Counted from the first letter of the stretch, positions 1 through 7,691 are shown. The stretch is 64,000 nt of DNA from Aquitalea magnusonii (GCF_002217795.2 NZ_AP018823.1:1240001-1304000); one strand, 5' to 3'. Notes: generated by a model from the letters alone, not told the origin. Numbers and translations: made by a program.

Positions 1-552
1 GATAGCGATTTCAATTCGGTGCAACAGTGACTGCAATTGCTTGCCCCGCTCCGAGCCGATGAAAGCATGAAGCTCATCAATCACGAAGTAGGTAGTGCGT
101 GCAAACAGAGCAGGAACGGCAGAGCCTCGATTACATAGCTGTGCCTCTAGTGACTCCGGTGTAATGAGCAGTACACCTTGTCGCTGAGAAGTGAACTTGG
201 CTTTAATTGAGGTAGCAATATCTCCATGCCAGGGCCAGACCGGAATCCCTAGTTGCTCACAGAGGCGCTCTAGTCGACCGAATTGGTCGTTAATAAGTGC
301 CTTCAATGGGCTGATATATACGATAAGAGAAGGGGTCTCTTGCTGCAGGAGATGTGTGAGTGCAGGCAAGAATGCCGCTTCAGTCTTACCTGCCGCGGTA
401 GCAGCTGCCACGATGACATCTTGGTCAGCCCCTACGATGAGCGGAATAGCAGCTTCCTGGGCTTCACGTAGCGCCTCCCACTGCTCTTGCCAGAGAAAGC
501 GCTGGATACGCTCATCCAGCAGGAAGAAAGAGTTGGAGGAGTGAGACGTCAT
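1..552 (-). CDS. sngC: Shango-type DExH helicase SngC, N-terminal part (cut by window edge)
   Basis: The first 184 codons of a superfamily 2 helicase are present; the C-terminus lies beyond base 1. Helicase motifs appear in order: Walker A AATAAGKTE at about residues 50-58, motif Ia SPLKALINDQ (81-90), motif Ib TPESLE (131-136) and motif II DELH (159-162), an Lhr-like arrangement. The ATG at 552-550 sits 9 bases after the stop of the ATPase gene, so the three genes form one minus-strand operon. The set TerB protein + P-loop ATPase + DEAD/DEAH helicase is the published composition of the Shango antiphage system. The function here is inferred from that composition; the missing two thirds of the helicase could not be checked. 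Confidence 0.85.
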   Translation of the reverse strand, partial: MTSHSSNSFFLLDERIQRFLWQEQWEALREAQEAAIPLIVGADQDVIVAAATAAGKTEAAFLPALTHLLQQETPSLIVYISPLKALINDQFGRLERLCEQLGIPVWPWHGDIATSIKAKFTSQRQGVLLITPESLEAQLCNRGSAVPALFARTTYFVIDELHAFIGSERGKQLQSLLHRIEIAI

Positions 553-561
553 CAGGCTGGC

Positions 562-1866
562 TTACATTTTAAAGGATGCGAACTCATCACCGTCCTCGCT
601 CTCGACCGCCAAATCAGCATTACCACCGGTATCTGCGAGTACCTCAACGCTTCCCAATAGCTCCTGCCATGCTGTGCCTGGGTTTTGTTCCAAGATAGCT
701 AGCAGGTTAATGAAGGACGTAATAGTGGTTCGGGGCGTGCGGAAGTACGCCTCGCCAATACGCTTTGAGCAATGCTCCATAAAACTGAAGATGCCTTGGT
801 CAGAAACGAGGTACTTGCTCTCATCACCCAGCGCGAACACGCCTCGTATTTTCTGGAGTAGCACGTAAAAATCTTCTGGCGTGAGACTGGATAGCCGAAC
901 TACCGGACCGCTGAAGTCGACCAACGCCCCAGTTGCAAAGCTGTTTTGGGATAGCCGGCTCTGCAATGCAGGGTAGCTATATAGACCACGTCGAGGGTCA
1001 AGCAGAAACTCTGGCGTGCCTCCAAGGACAAAGCCAAGGCCTTCGGCGGAGCCTTGGAGAGAATCGTTCAGAATACGTAGAATCTGCTCATAGTTGGAGT
1101 TGCGAGCCTGCGTATTTGCCAACTTGTAAAGATTGACCAGCTCATCGAGACTAACCAGTAAGCCAGAGAAGCCTGCCAATCGTACAAAGCGCGACAGTAG
1201 TTTTAGTTGGTCGTAAATGGAAGCATCATCGATGATGCTACGCACACCTAATGCCTGTCGGGCATCAGTTTTCGTCGAGTATTCTCCACGTAACCAACGG
1301 ATAGCATTTGCTTTGAGCTCTTCATTGCCTTCTTCGAACCCACGGCAATAAGCCGCAATTACGTCTGCAAAATCGTAACCATTGACCAGCTCGGTAAGAT
1401 GATTGAGTCGTTCCCGGATAATGACCTCAGTAGCCAGGCCTTGTGCCTTGGCGTCAGTCTTCGCCGTTGCGATGAACTTCTCAACAATTCCGGCAAGCGC
1501 TCCTCCCTCAGGTTTCGTACGTGTCGACAGATTACGCATCAATTCAGCATAAAGAGAACGTGCCTGACCGCCGCTAGCATGCAAGCGACGGTCAGGATTC
1601 AAGTCAGCACTAGCTACTACCAGCTTTCGTTCCATCGCGACAGCACGCACCAAGTTCAGAAAGAAGGTTTTGCCAGCACCATACTCACCAATCACGACTC
1701 TAAAACCTGAACCGCCATCTGCAATGCGGTCTATATCATTAACCAGCGTTTCAATTTCTCGCGTACGTCCAACCTGGATAAGGTGCTGACCAGCGCGTGG
1801 TACTACGCCGGCACGAAGAGATTGGAGAACAGAATCCCGGTCTTTTGGGCGAATAGTTGTCGTCAT
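562..1866 (-). CDS. sngB: Shango-type ATPase SngB (BrxC/BrxD-like P-loop protein)
   Basis: A 434-aa P-loop ATPase. Walker A is GEYGAGKT at residues 60-67, and a Walker B-like stretch LLVSLDELVNLY lies near residues 234-245, followed by a sensor-like LGGTPEF. This resembles the DUF2791 BREX ATPase family. The start ATG overlaps the stop of the TerB-domain gene in an ATGA junction, indicating translational coupling, and the helicase gene follows after 9 bases. In known Shango systems this protein is the second essential component and presumably energises the complex. The gene is full length, with no frameshift. The alternative, a BREX ATPase, is less likely because no other BREX gene is in view. 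Confidence 0.85.
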   Translation of the reverse strand: MTTTIRPKDRDSVLQSLRAGVVPRAGQHLIQVGRTREIETLVNDIDRIADGGSGFRVVIGEYGAGKTFFLNLVRAVAMERKLVVASADLNPDRRLHASGGQARSLYAELMRNLSTRTKPEGGALAGIVEKFIATAKTDAKAQGLATEVIIRERLNHLTELVNGYDFADVIAAYCRGFEEGNEELKANAIRWLRGEYSTKTDARQALGVRSIIDDASIYDQLKLLSRFVRLAGFSGLLVSLDELVNLYKLANTQARNSNYEQILRILNDSLQGSAEGLGFVLGGTPEFLLDPRRGLYSYPALQSRLSQNSFATGALVDFSGPVVRLSSLTPEDFYVLLQKIRGVFALGDESKYLVSDQGIFSFMEHCSKRIGEAYFRTPRTTITSFINLLAILEQNPGTAWQELLGSVEVLADTGGNADLAVESEDGDEFASFKM

Positions 1867-4373
1867 GCGTCAATCTTCTCCAGAACTTCAGCGTTAACCT
1901 CAATGGGGTCGTCGCCTTCGGTGAAAGGGATGTCATGGCTGTCATATGCGGCTTCATTAATCCGCTCAAGCGCGCCATCAAGCATCAGGTCCATGTCAGC
2001 GGCTACATCTTGCAGCTCCCCCCGCGTCCATTGCGGGCGGGAGATAAGTAGCCTGGCAAATGCGGTATGTAACTCATCAAGCCCCATCAGATTTTTCTGG
2101 GAGCTAATCTCTGGCTCAAGTTCTTCATCAGTGTCGAGAGGTGGTACGTCTGAACTGATTTGTCCAACTTCACCCTGCGTATCTTCATTAAAAATACTCG
2201 CAAGGAGAGCGGATACCTTGGCCGTATCACTTTGAAGAGCGGCGATTCGCGCAGGGTCTAGTGTGAAGCCAGATTTCTCAATGGCTTCTACTGCTGTCGT
2301 TGTGGGAGAAGAACCAGCGGTGGCAGCATGTACATCACTGAATACCTTTTTGGGGTCGATACCCAAAGCCTTGTAAATTTTCTCGAGGGCTTTAATTTCT
2401 TCGGGTGTGACGATGCCGTCCGTTTGGGCAACAGTAGCCATGAAAGCCCCAAGAGTTTCCTTGGTTGATGCATCTAGCGGCTCTAGCTTTTTCTTTAATG
2501 CAGGAAGTGATGCGGGAGTCATCACCAGCAACCGCAAGTTGGCCTTGAGACGACTGATGTGGCTAGGTGATAGATGGGTCCAAGATTCAATGTGGTGCAA
2601 TAGGCTGCTCATCTCGCTAGCGCTGAAATCCCCATCAGCTGCGGCAACAATAGAGGCTACTTGTAGTGTCAATGCCGCAACTTGGTAGCCCTGAGTGGAG
2701 CGTGAAGTTTCTTCACCCGGCTGGATAGCAAAAAGTACCAACTTGTCATCGGGCTTAGGCAAGCGCGCACCACTAAGGATGTCCGGCTCAATTCCTATAC
2801 AGAATGACTCCAAAGCCTTTGCCATGGTTATGGCTTTATCCTTCGTGAGAGTTGTTCTTGCATCCAGGCAGCTCAGCAGCTCTTGGAACGAAAGAATCAA
2901 CGTACCATCGCCCATTTTGCCTTTCAGTTCTCCCAATGTACTGACAAGCGTCTCTGGCCATAGGGCGGGAGGCAACAAAAGTAATCCTTCGAGCGCATTC
3001 CCAGCATCTGGGCTCTTAGCAAGATACCGACTGTAAGCGTCAAGTTCTTGGGTGACTCTTTCCGTGAGTTCTCCAAGTAGCTTGATTGGTTTAGTCAGAA
3101 CAGTAACGTCGGGGATGTCCCCAAAAGTGGCGGTCACGTCTTTTTGGCGCAATCCCATTGAAGCTGGTCGGTAAACGCACTTGAGCTTGGTTTTGTTCCG
3201 AGGTAGAACCATCCCCTCACCGAAAGCCTCCTCATAATGCAGGTCAAAAAGTTGGTCAAATTGACTACTGCAGCGAATTGCAGGAGTTCTAAGGCGGACC
3301 AGAGGAGAATGCTGCACCCATGCACGGGCCAAAGCAGCTGGTACAGGGGCGCCATCAACGGCTGCAGAGCCCAGAGCAAGCCGAATGTACAGGGGCACCT
3401 CATAGGATTGCGGCAGGTCGGGAACTGCTACTAGATACAATTGGTTTGGCAGCTCAGAAAGAGACAGTAGCTCGTACAAACCTCCTGCATAGCTCCGGAA
3501 CGACCCAGAAGCATTGCCGTAGATAGCGAGAAGGCGCTTAAGCTCATTCACTATTTCCGGAATTTCCGCTTTGGCCGCAGCATCCTCTTGAGCATCAACT
3601 AGAGCCCGGTATTCAAGGCCATAAAAGTAGAGGAAGACAAATCCGATATCAGCATCTGGGTCATTTCTCCCTGATGCAAGCCAGTTGAGATAGGCCCGAC
3701 GTGCTATCGGCGTGGCTTCTGAGTAGTTCGGCCAGTAGTCCAACTGACGTTCATGGTAGTCCCCTGTAGCAGCTACCTTCTTTGTCAGGTCAATCCATGC
3801 CGGATTTGATGTGTTACGCGGAGGTATTCCAACATAGAGCATACCTCCTGCTATTTGCAGACCTTCAACATCAATAGACTCACCAGCTGGAATCCAACGA
3901 ATACCCGCGAGCTCTTTCGGGGGTGGAGGTAAACGATGTTCTTTAGTACCTGAATGCGGCGTATCGGGCCGTATCGAAACTAGATTGTCGTCCGCAAATA
4001 TTGACACTGATGTGGCGTCAATAGCAGCAGAAGAAGTTTGCCTCGAAGCTGTGCTTGGAATTGAATGGTCGACTGGCTCCGCCACGAGCGCTGGGGTCAA
4101 TGTTTGATTGGCTTTGGGTGGTATTGGGCTAGAAACAATGCGACTTGCAGGGACCTGTCGTGCCTTGGAAGATTTGGCTGCAGCTTGGGAAAGGTACCTG
4201 ACAATGACGAATGCCAGAAGTACAGCTAATACATACCACACCCATGTTGGAACCATTGAGATTGCCTTGTACATCAACCCAACTATCACCAGAACACCAA
4301 CGAGTACAGAATCGCTTTTTTTTGCTCTCTTCCCTCCCGCAAAAATGTTACTGGCCTTCCGCCCCCTAGCCAT
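1863..4373 (-). CDS. sngA: Shango-type TerB-domain membrane protein SngA
   Basis: An 836-aa protein. I place the start at ATG 4373 (MARGRKAS...), because a GGGAGAG ribosome site lies just upstream; an in-frame GTG six codons earlier would give 842 aa. After a short basic segment there are two hydrophobic helices at about residues 24-60, so the protein is probably anchored in the inner membrane. A low-complexity linker leads to a TerB-N domain (about 160-370), then a central helical region, a TerB-like domain (about 575-690) with two acidic metal-binding-type repeats (AADGDFSASE and TDGIVTPEE) and a TerB-C region to the end. TerB-N/TerB/TerB-C proteins with helicase partners are known defence components. 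First gene of the operon. Confidence 0.85.
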   Translation of the reverse strand: MARGRKASNIFAGGKRAKKSDSVLVGVLVIVGLMYKAISMVPTWVWYVLAVLLAFVIVRYLSQAAAKSSKARQVPASRIVSSPIPPKANQTLTPALVAEPVDHSIPSTASRQTSSAAIDATSVSIFADDNLVSIRPDTPHSGTKEHRLPPPPKELAGIRWIPAGESIDVEGLQIAGGMLYVGIPPRNTSNPAWIDLTKKVAATGDYHERQLDYWPNYSEATPIARRAYLNWLASGRNDPDADIGFVFLYFYGLEYRALVDAQEDAAAKAEIPEIVNELKRLLAIYGNASGSFRSYAGGLYELLSLSELPNQLYLVAVPDLPQSYEVPLYIRLALGSAAVDGAPVPAALARAWVQHSPLVRLRTPAIRCSSQFDQLFDLHYEEAFGEGMVLPRNKTKLKCVYRPASMGLRQKDVTATFGDIPDVTVLTKPIKLLGELTERVTQELDAYSRYLAKSPDAGNALEGLLLLPPALWPETLVSTLGELKGKMGDGTLILSFQELLSCLDARTTLTKDKAITMAKALESFCIGIEPDILSGARLPKPDDKLVLFAIQPGEETSRSTQGYQVAALTLQVASIVAAADGDFSASEMSSLLHHIESWTHLSPSHISRLKANLRLLVMTPASLPALKKKLEPLDASTKETLGAFMATVAQTDGIVTPEEIKALEKIYKALGIDPKKVFSDVHAATAGSSPTTTAVEAIEKSGFTLDPARIAALQSDTAKVSALLASIFNEDTQGEVGQISSDVPPLDTDEELEPEISSQKNLMGLDELHTAFARLLISRPQWTRGELQDVAADMDLMLDGALERINEAAYDSHDIPFTEGDDPIEVNAEVLEKIDA

Positions 4374-4408
4374 ACCACTCTCCCAGAACACTCAATATTC
4401 ATATGTCC

Positions 4409-4424
4409 TTAAAGTGTGGACTAA
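4409..4424. promoter_or_regulatory. Half-operator upstream of the Shango operon
   Basis: The 11-base string TAAAGTGTGGA at 4410-4420 recurs exactly at 5178-5188 inside the perfect palindrome before the xre gene. Here it lies about 36-46 bases before the proposed sngA start, where a promoter is expected. Inference: the Xre protein may bind both places and control the defence operon. A chance match cannot be excluded. Confidence 0.4.
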
Positions 4425-4592
4425 GTATGGGGTGGTTGTCGATACATGAATCTCTTGTGCTTGTCTAGACCCTTTAACGGTTGCAATGAACACGAAGAAG
4501 ACGTAAGAGGACGTCGAGCGACTACGATGGCTTACCGCATCCGGTTGGTCTATCTCTTTGCCATGGCCTGCTGTGTCGACTTAGCAAGAGGC

Positions 4593-4620
4593 AGAAAACC
4601 ACCCCGTAATACGGGGTGGT
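4593..4620 (-). terminator. Intrinsic terminator after the 165-aa gene
   Basis: A perfect 10-bp hairpin (ACCACCCCGT, 3-base loop, ACGGGGTGGT) at 4598-4620 is followed on the minus strand by TTTT. It lies 35 bases past the stop of the 165-aa gene and about 220 bases before the Shango operon starts, so it separates the two units. Confidence 0.75.
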
Positions 4621-4654
4621 GAGGTATCGGAGCTGGCGTTCAGGAGCAAGTTGC

Positions 4655-5152
4655 TTATCTTCTCGCCTCCATGGGTGATGGTCCATATTTTCTTACCCAG
4701 TCATCAGCCAAGAGTTTACTTTTGGCATCAGAGACGCCTGCCGACAAAATGGCTTCTGCCATTCCAAGTACATGACTGTACGGGCCTCTGGCCGTCAGGG
4801 TGACTGCGATACTTCCGTCAGGCTTAAGACAAACTTCGCTGGGTTCTACATCGCAGTTCTCCTGAACAAGCTTAAACAAATACTCTCCCGAGAAGACAGT
4901 TGACGCAGGCAAAACGGCTGTAACGGTATGAACACACTCATCAGTTTCCGCGAGCTGTTGTTCCAGTAGTTGCATTGTATTCCGCAGCTGCTGCGACGCA
5001 GTCATTGTTTGTGCCAATTTCAATTGGTTACGCAACCGCGTATGCCAGTCAAAATTCCATATTTTTCTCACCCTGTTGGGCCTATTTTTCATACGTGTCC
5101 CTATCTTGGTATTGCCTGCCATGTAGTCCATAGTAACGTGAGGTCTTCGCAT
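4655..5152 (-). CDS. Hypothetical 165-aa protein, basic N-terminus
   Basis: I do not recognise this family. The first 45 residues are strongly basic (KNRPNRVRKIW), then a glutamine- and leucine-rich helical stretch (about 45-75) leads to a more acidic C-terminal domain with CDVEPSEVCLKPDGSIAV and ends DWVRKYGPSPMEARR. There is no signal peptide or membrane helix. It is transcribed away from the xre gene across a shared operator (5174-5200) and has its own terminator, so the Xre protein probably represses it. A 73-bp copy of its 3' end, 90% identical and gap-free, survives as an isolated fragment at 7791-7863. The start is uncertain; in-frame ATGs also exist at codons 8 and 11. Confidence 0.65.
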   Translation of the reverse strand: MRRPHVTMDYMAGNTKIGTRMKNRPNRVRKIWNFDWHTRLRNQLKLAQTMTASQQLRNTMQLLEQQLAETDECVHTVTAVLPASTVFSGEYLFKLVQENCDVEPSEVCLKPDGSIAVTLTARGPYSHVLGMAEAILSAGVSDAKSKLLADDWVRKYGPSPMEARR

Positions 5153-5173
5153 GGTAAGTCATATGATTAATGA

Positions 5174-5200
5174 ACACTAAAGTGTGGAACACTTTAGTGT
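5174..5200. promoter_or_regulatory. Perfect inverted-repeat operator between orf165 and xre
   Basis: ACACTAAAGTGT at 5174-5185 and its exact complement ACACTTTAGTGT at 5189-5200 are separated by 3 bases. The palindrome lies in the divergent intergenic region, 22 bases from the orf165 start and 53 bases from the xre start. This is the usual place and size for an Xre-family operator controlling both genes; binding by this Xre protein is inferred. Confidence 0.7.
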
Positions 5201-5252
5201 GTGGATTCTAGCATGAAAACCCCTGACACTCGGCCAAAACCGGGACTCAGGC

Positions 5253-5495
5253 ATGAATCGAATAGAAGCACTGGCAGTGGTAATACGGCAAACCCGTTTA
5301 CAACTTAAGATGTCGCAGGAAAAGCTTGCTGAAGCAGCAATGCTGCATAGGAACGCCATGGGGCGCATTGAACGAAGTGATGTCGCTATGTCAGTGGGCA
5401 CACTTTGGCAGATTGCGGATGCGCTGGGCGTACCTGCTTCAGCGCTGCTACAGGAAGCCGAGCAATTGGCAGCCAAAGAAGATAGCCAACCCTGA
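5253..5495 (+). CDS. Xre-family helix-turn-helix regulator
   Basis: An 80-aa protein that is essentially one HTH_XRE domain (residues about 6-65): VIRQTRLQLKMSQEKLAEAA forms helices 1-2 and LHRNAMGRIERSD the recognition helix region, followed by the conserved IADALGVPASALL tail of the fold. It is probably a small dimeric repressor acting on the palindrome at 5174-5200, which it shares with the divergent 165-aa gene. A matching half-site before sngA suggests it may also tune the Shango operon. Short Xre proteins of this kind are common in defence islands and mobile elements. Family assignment is firm; the targets are inferred. Confidence 0.85.
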   Translation: MNRIEALAVVIRQTRLQLKMSQEKLAEAAMLHRNAMGRIERSDVAMSVGTLWQIADALGVPASALLQEAEQLAAKEDSQP

Positions 5496-5876
5496 CCCGG
5501 ATTTCTTCTTACTTTAGTGATGCAATGCTCCGTCGGTGCATTGTAGTGCCAGTAGCAAACATGCCAGACCCGACACCGAAACCCTGCGGTGAGTGATGTC
5601 AGTACAGCGGTAGAGCACTTTCCAAGCAGATTTTCAGCCGCAATTCTCAGTCACCATTGAAGCCTGAGGCCCCCACCAACCTGTGGGTTTAACCCGTTTC
5701 TGCAGCCAGAGAATGGCTACGTGTCACGTATCTACCGTTGCGTACAATCGGTAGCACGCAAGCGAGGACGCTGTGTTCCATGGCTCCTCGACAGTTTTCT
5801 TCAGTCATGAGGTATCCGTGCAGCGCCGGCAGGCATGGCCCTGCCCGGCGCATCCTCGCTCATGGGCCGTACAGGA
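5496..5876. other. 381-bp non-coding stretch with several hairpins
   Basis: No credible gene. Inverted repeats are visible at 5523-5543 (CAATGC/GCATTG), 5672-5687 (CCCAC/GTGGG followed by TTT, possible plus-strand terminator for xre), 5718-5730 (TACGTG/CACGTA), 5732-5754 (CTACCG/CGGTAG) and 5823-5851 (GCGCCGG/CCGGCGC with inner pairing, just past the stop of the minus-strand 210-aa gene). Their density is higher than in other gaps of the window. I cannot say whether they form part of a transcript. Confidence 0.5.
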
Positions 5877-6506
5877 TTAGTCCAGTGCCAGCCGCTCCCC
5901 ATGACTTATCTTCTGCACAAAAAACAGATGGGGTAGTGGACCATCATATCCACGCTGTAGTGCCGCCTCGCATAGTGCCCACGACTGGGTTCGCACTCCG
6001 CGAAATCCAGGCTGTCTTGCGATGCGTTCCAGCGTTTCAGAAATTGCCGCGGTGTTGTGCTGGTTGGCTTGCATGGCAATCAGTGCATGCAGTTCTGTCA
6101 TTTCCTCTTTTGTCCGTCGCCACGTCCACATCACTTTCGCCCGGTTGGTGTGACGAACCAATTCATAACCAAGCCATTTCAAACGCTGTTTATCCCTGAC
6201 GTCTAGCAAGGTCTCCTGTTCAAGTCCTGTTCCATCGGTTGCGAGTAGCAGCCATTCCACTTTTTCGGCATCCACCGGCCAGTGCATGACCAACACCACA
6301 TTTGCCAGCCCTTTACCCTTTCGGATGAGTCGCTGAGCGGGTGAGCAGCCTATGCCATATAAGGTATGAAATTTCTGCGCTAGGGACTCGGCTTTCCGTG
6401 CTGCCACGGTGCCGCAGGTATAGCGGTGATAGCCTTTGGGGACGTTATCGAGGATGCGGGCTAGGGCGGCGGTTTTACTGCGTGCAATCGGTGTTGAAGC
6501 AGACAT
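5877..6506 (-). CDS. Uncharacterised basic ~209-aa protein divergent from the giant RNA
   Basis: I do not recognise a named family. I choose ATG 6506 (MSASTPIARSKTAALARIL...) rather than the longer frame opening at 6608, because the extra 34 residues look non-protein-like. The protein is rich in Arg/Lys and aromatic residues, with the compact motifs KGYHRYTCGTV (about 24-34), KFHTLYGIGC (44-53), RLIRKGKGLANV (58-69), QRLKWLGYELVRH and KVMWTWRRTKEEM (about 110-140), and a helical C-terminus. There is no signal or membrane segment. The pattern of tryptophans and basic clusters suits a nucleic-acid-binding protein. It is transcribed away from the large structured RNA, the two starts being about 130 bases apart, so the pair may be one functional cassette. 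Confidence 0.65.
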   Translation of the reverse strand: MSASTPIARSKTAALARILDNVPKGYHRYTCGTVAARKAESLAQKFHTLYGIGCSPAQRLIRKGKGLANVVLVMHWPVDAEKVEWLLLATDGTGLEQETLLDVRDKQRLKWLGYELVRHTNRAKVMWTWRRTKEEMTELHALIAMQANQHNTAAISETLERIARQPGFRGVRTQSWALCEAALQRGYDGPLPHLFFVQKISHGERLALD

Positions 6507-6602
6507 ACAAGCTTTCTTATTCAGTTGCTGATGTGCTGTATAGCGAAGAAAACGTATATCTGTGCAATGTGATTCGGTAGCTACGGCTTGCACGTAATGA
6601 TG

Positions 6603-6633
6603 TTCCAAGATTTTCAGAGCATTTCGCTATACA
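6603..6633 (+). promoter_or_regulatory. Possible promoter of the giant structured RNA
   Basis: TATACA at 6628-6633 is a fair -10 hexamer. A -35 is weak: TTCCAA at 6603-6608 with 19-base spacing. A start near 6640 would precede the first hairpin (6665) by about 25 bases. The call is weak and rests mainly on position. Confidence 0.25.
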
Positions 6634-7376
6634 CCAGCAGGAACGTTGTGTTTCAGGGCAGGCAGCCAGGTGAGAATCTGGCCAGCTCGCATGCACGGTG
6701 TTCTGCGTTATGCCTCTTTACACAGGTGAGGAGGCAAAACGCAGGACGCCAACCTGCAAACACACACATGTCGAAAGACACGCGAAAAGCTGCCAACTTT
6801 TCGTACACCGCCTTAGCTGCATGCCGGGTAACGCTGGCTGGTGCGGCTGAAATGGGCGCCTATGGCAGACATGCCATGCTCGACCCAATCCACTTTAGAG
6901 GTTGGGCGACACGGAAACGGGAGCTGCGGTAACGCAGACCAACCCTGCTGATATGTGAACCGGTGAAAATCCGGGCTTTGGGACGTTTGGAAATGAACGG
7001 CGTGACAAAGACTGCGCGTGTAGGCTGCTGATGCGTCAGAAATGGCGTAGGTGTACCGGGGTAAAAATAAGCAGAAGATATCAACTTCTGTCCTGGGTAC
7101 ATGGCACCTTCGTAATGGAAGGGTCGCTGGATAGCTTAAGCATGTAAATAGGGGTGAGAGTCCCCTTTATCGCAGTAAGAAATCTTGGGTACGCCCCTGT
7201 ATGGGGTGATTCATTGATGACGAGTGAGGGCGGGTAAGTTGCGGCTATGGAACATCGCGCGACAGAAACCGGGCAACCGGGTAAGCGTATGCGATGCCAT
7301 CACTTTGAAATGACGTATTCCTAAATCGTGGTTTCGACACAATCAGCTAACGTGGGAATCTCTGACGGCCATTTGA

Positions 7377-7613
7377 CTGGGTTGGCACCCGGGACGGCAC
7401 AAGAGAGGGAGCGGCGGAGAGTAGAGTTTGAGCAAATCTCGAGACCTAATCAGTCAAGGGAGGCGTGAACCGGGCAACCGGTACTCGAAAACTGCCAGCG
7501 GTGGAAAAATGTGTGCACCCCTACGGGGGAAGGGCTTGGCGGCCCATTGCAGTGATGTGCCGTGTTCTCTGCTTGGCGGCGGGGAGCACGACAACTGGTC
7601 TTGGCGGACCAGT
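7377..7613 (+). other. Four hairpins sharing UUGGCR hexaloops inside the RNA
   Basis: The hexaloop TTGGCG closes three consecutive hairpins: 7532-7545 (stem GGGC/GCCC), 7561-7590 (12-bp stem) and 7594-7613 (ACTGGTC/GACCAGT), each closed by C-G. A fourth hairpin, 7377-7392 (CTGGG/CCCGG), carries TTGGCA. The stems differ in sequence and length while the loops are the same. That is the pattern of loops under selection, either for a protein or for kissing with another loop. The loop CTGCCAA at 6790-6796 is complementary. Confidence 0.7.
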
Positions 7614-7655
7614 GAGCGGGATAAGGTAATGTTGGTAAGGAAATTGTTCTCTCTC

Positions 7656-7691
7656 AAGACCGGGCATCGTGCTCGATGCCCGGTCTTTCTT
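7656..7691 (+). terminator. Intrinsic terminator of the giant RNA
   Basis: GACCGGGCATCG (7658-7669), a 4-base loop TGCT and CGATGCCCGGTC (7674-7685) form a 12-bp GC-rich hairpin followed by TTTCTT. The T-run is only on the plus strand, which fixes the direction of the transcript that ends here. Confidence 0.9.

Larger units (their letters stand above)
6640..7691 (+). ncRNA. Candidate giant structured non-coding RNA, about 1.05 kb
   Basis: No frame here looks like protein, yet plus-strand pairing is dense throughout. Hairpins read directly: 6665-6682 (GCCAG/CTGGC); a 13-bp stem 6697-6709/6738-6750 enclosing TGCCTC/GAGGCA; 6769-6780 with GAAA tetraloop; 6783-6803 (CGAAAAG/CTTTTCG, loop CTGCCAA); 6862-6877 (ATGGCA/TGCCAT); 6884-6906; 6924-6937 (CTGCG-GTAA-CGCAG); 6960-6974; 7053-7100 enclosing CAGAAG/CTTCTG; 7150-7166; 7192-7208; 7253-7296 enclosing CCGG-GCAA-CCGG; 7377-7392; 7469-7482 (ACCGG-GCAA-CCGGT); 7518-7528; 7532-7545; 7561-7590 (12 bp); 7594-7613. 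GNRA loops and UGARARU loops occur only in the plus-strand sense. It ends at an intrinsic terminator. Size and ornament recall GOLLD, ROOL, HEARO or group II intron RNAs, but I cannot match it to any. No reverse transcriptase, HNH protein or domain V is present. Confidence 0.7.

Noticed and set aside
1..4373. BREX or DISARM system
   Set aside because: The ATPase resembles BREX ATPases, but no PglX/PglZ, BrxA/B or DISARM genes are present; the TerB-ATPase-helicase trio fits Shango.
5177..5476. 99-codon minus-strand frame over xre
   Set aside because: Antisense shadow of the xre gene and its operator.
6588..6932. Open frame of 114 codons (plus strand) over the RNA
   Set aside because: No ribosome site, low-quality composition, and it runs across perfect hairpins.
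6958..6976. Cobalamin-riboswitch-like segment CCGGTGAAAATCCGG
   Set aside because: The loop matches part of the B12 riboswitch, but the B12 box and the CCCCGCAAC-type element are missing, no B12-related gene follows, and the same loop type recurs twice more in this RNA.
6640..7691. Group II intron or HEARO/IscB-type RNA
   Set aside because: No domain V hairpin, no GUGYG...AY ends, no reverse transcriptase, and no HNH/RuvC protein nearby. GNRA loops and UGARARU loops alone do not identify the class.
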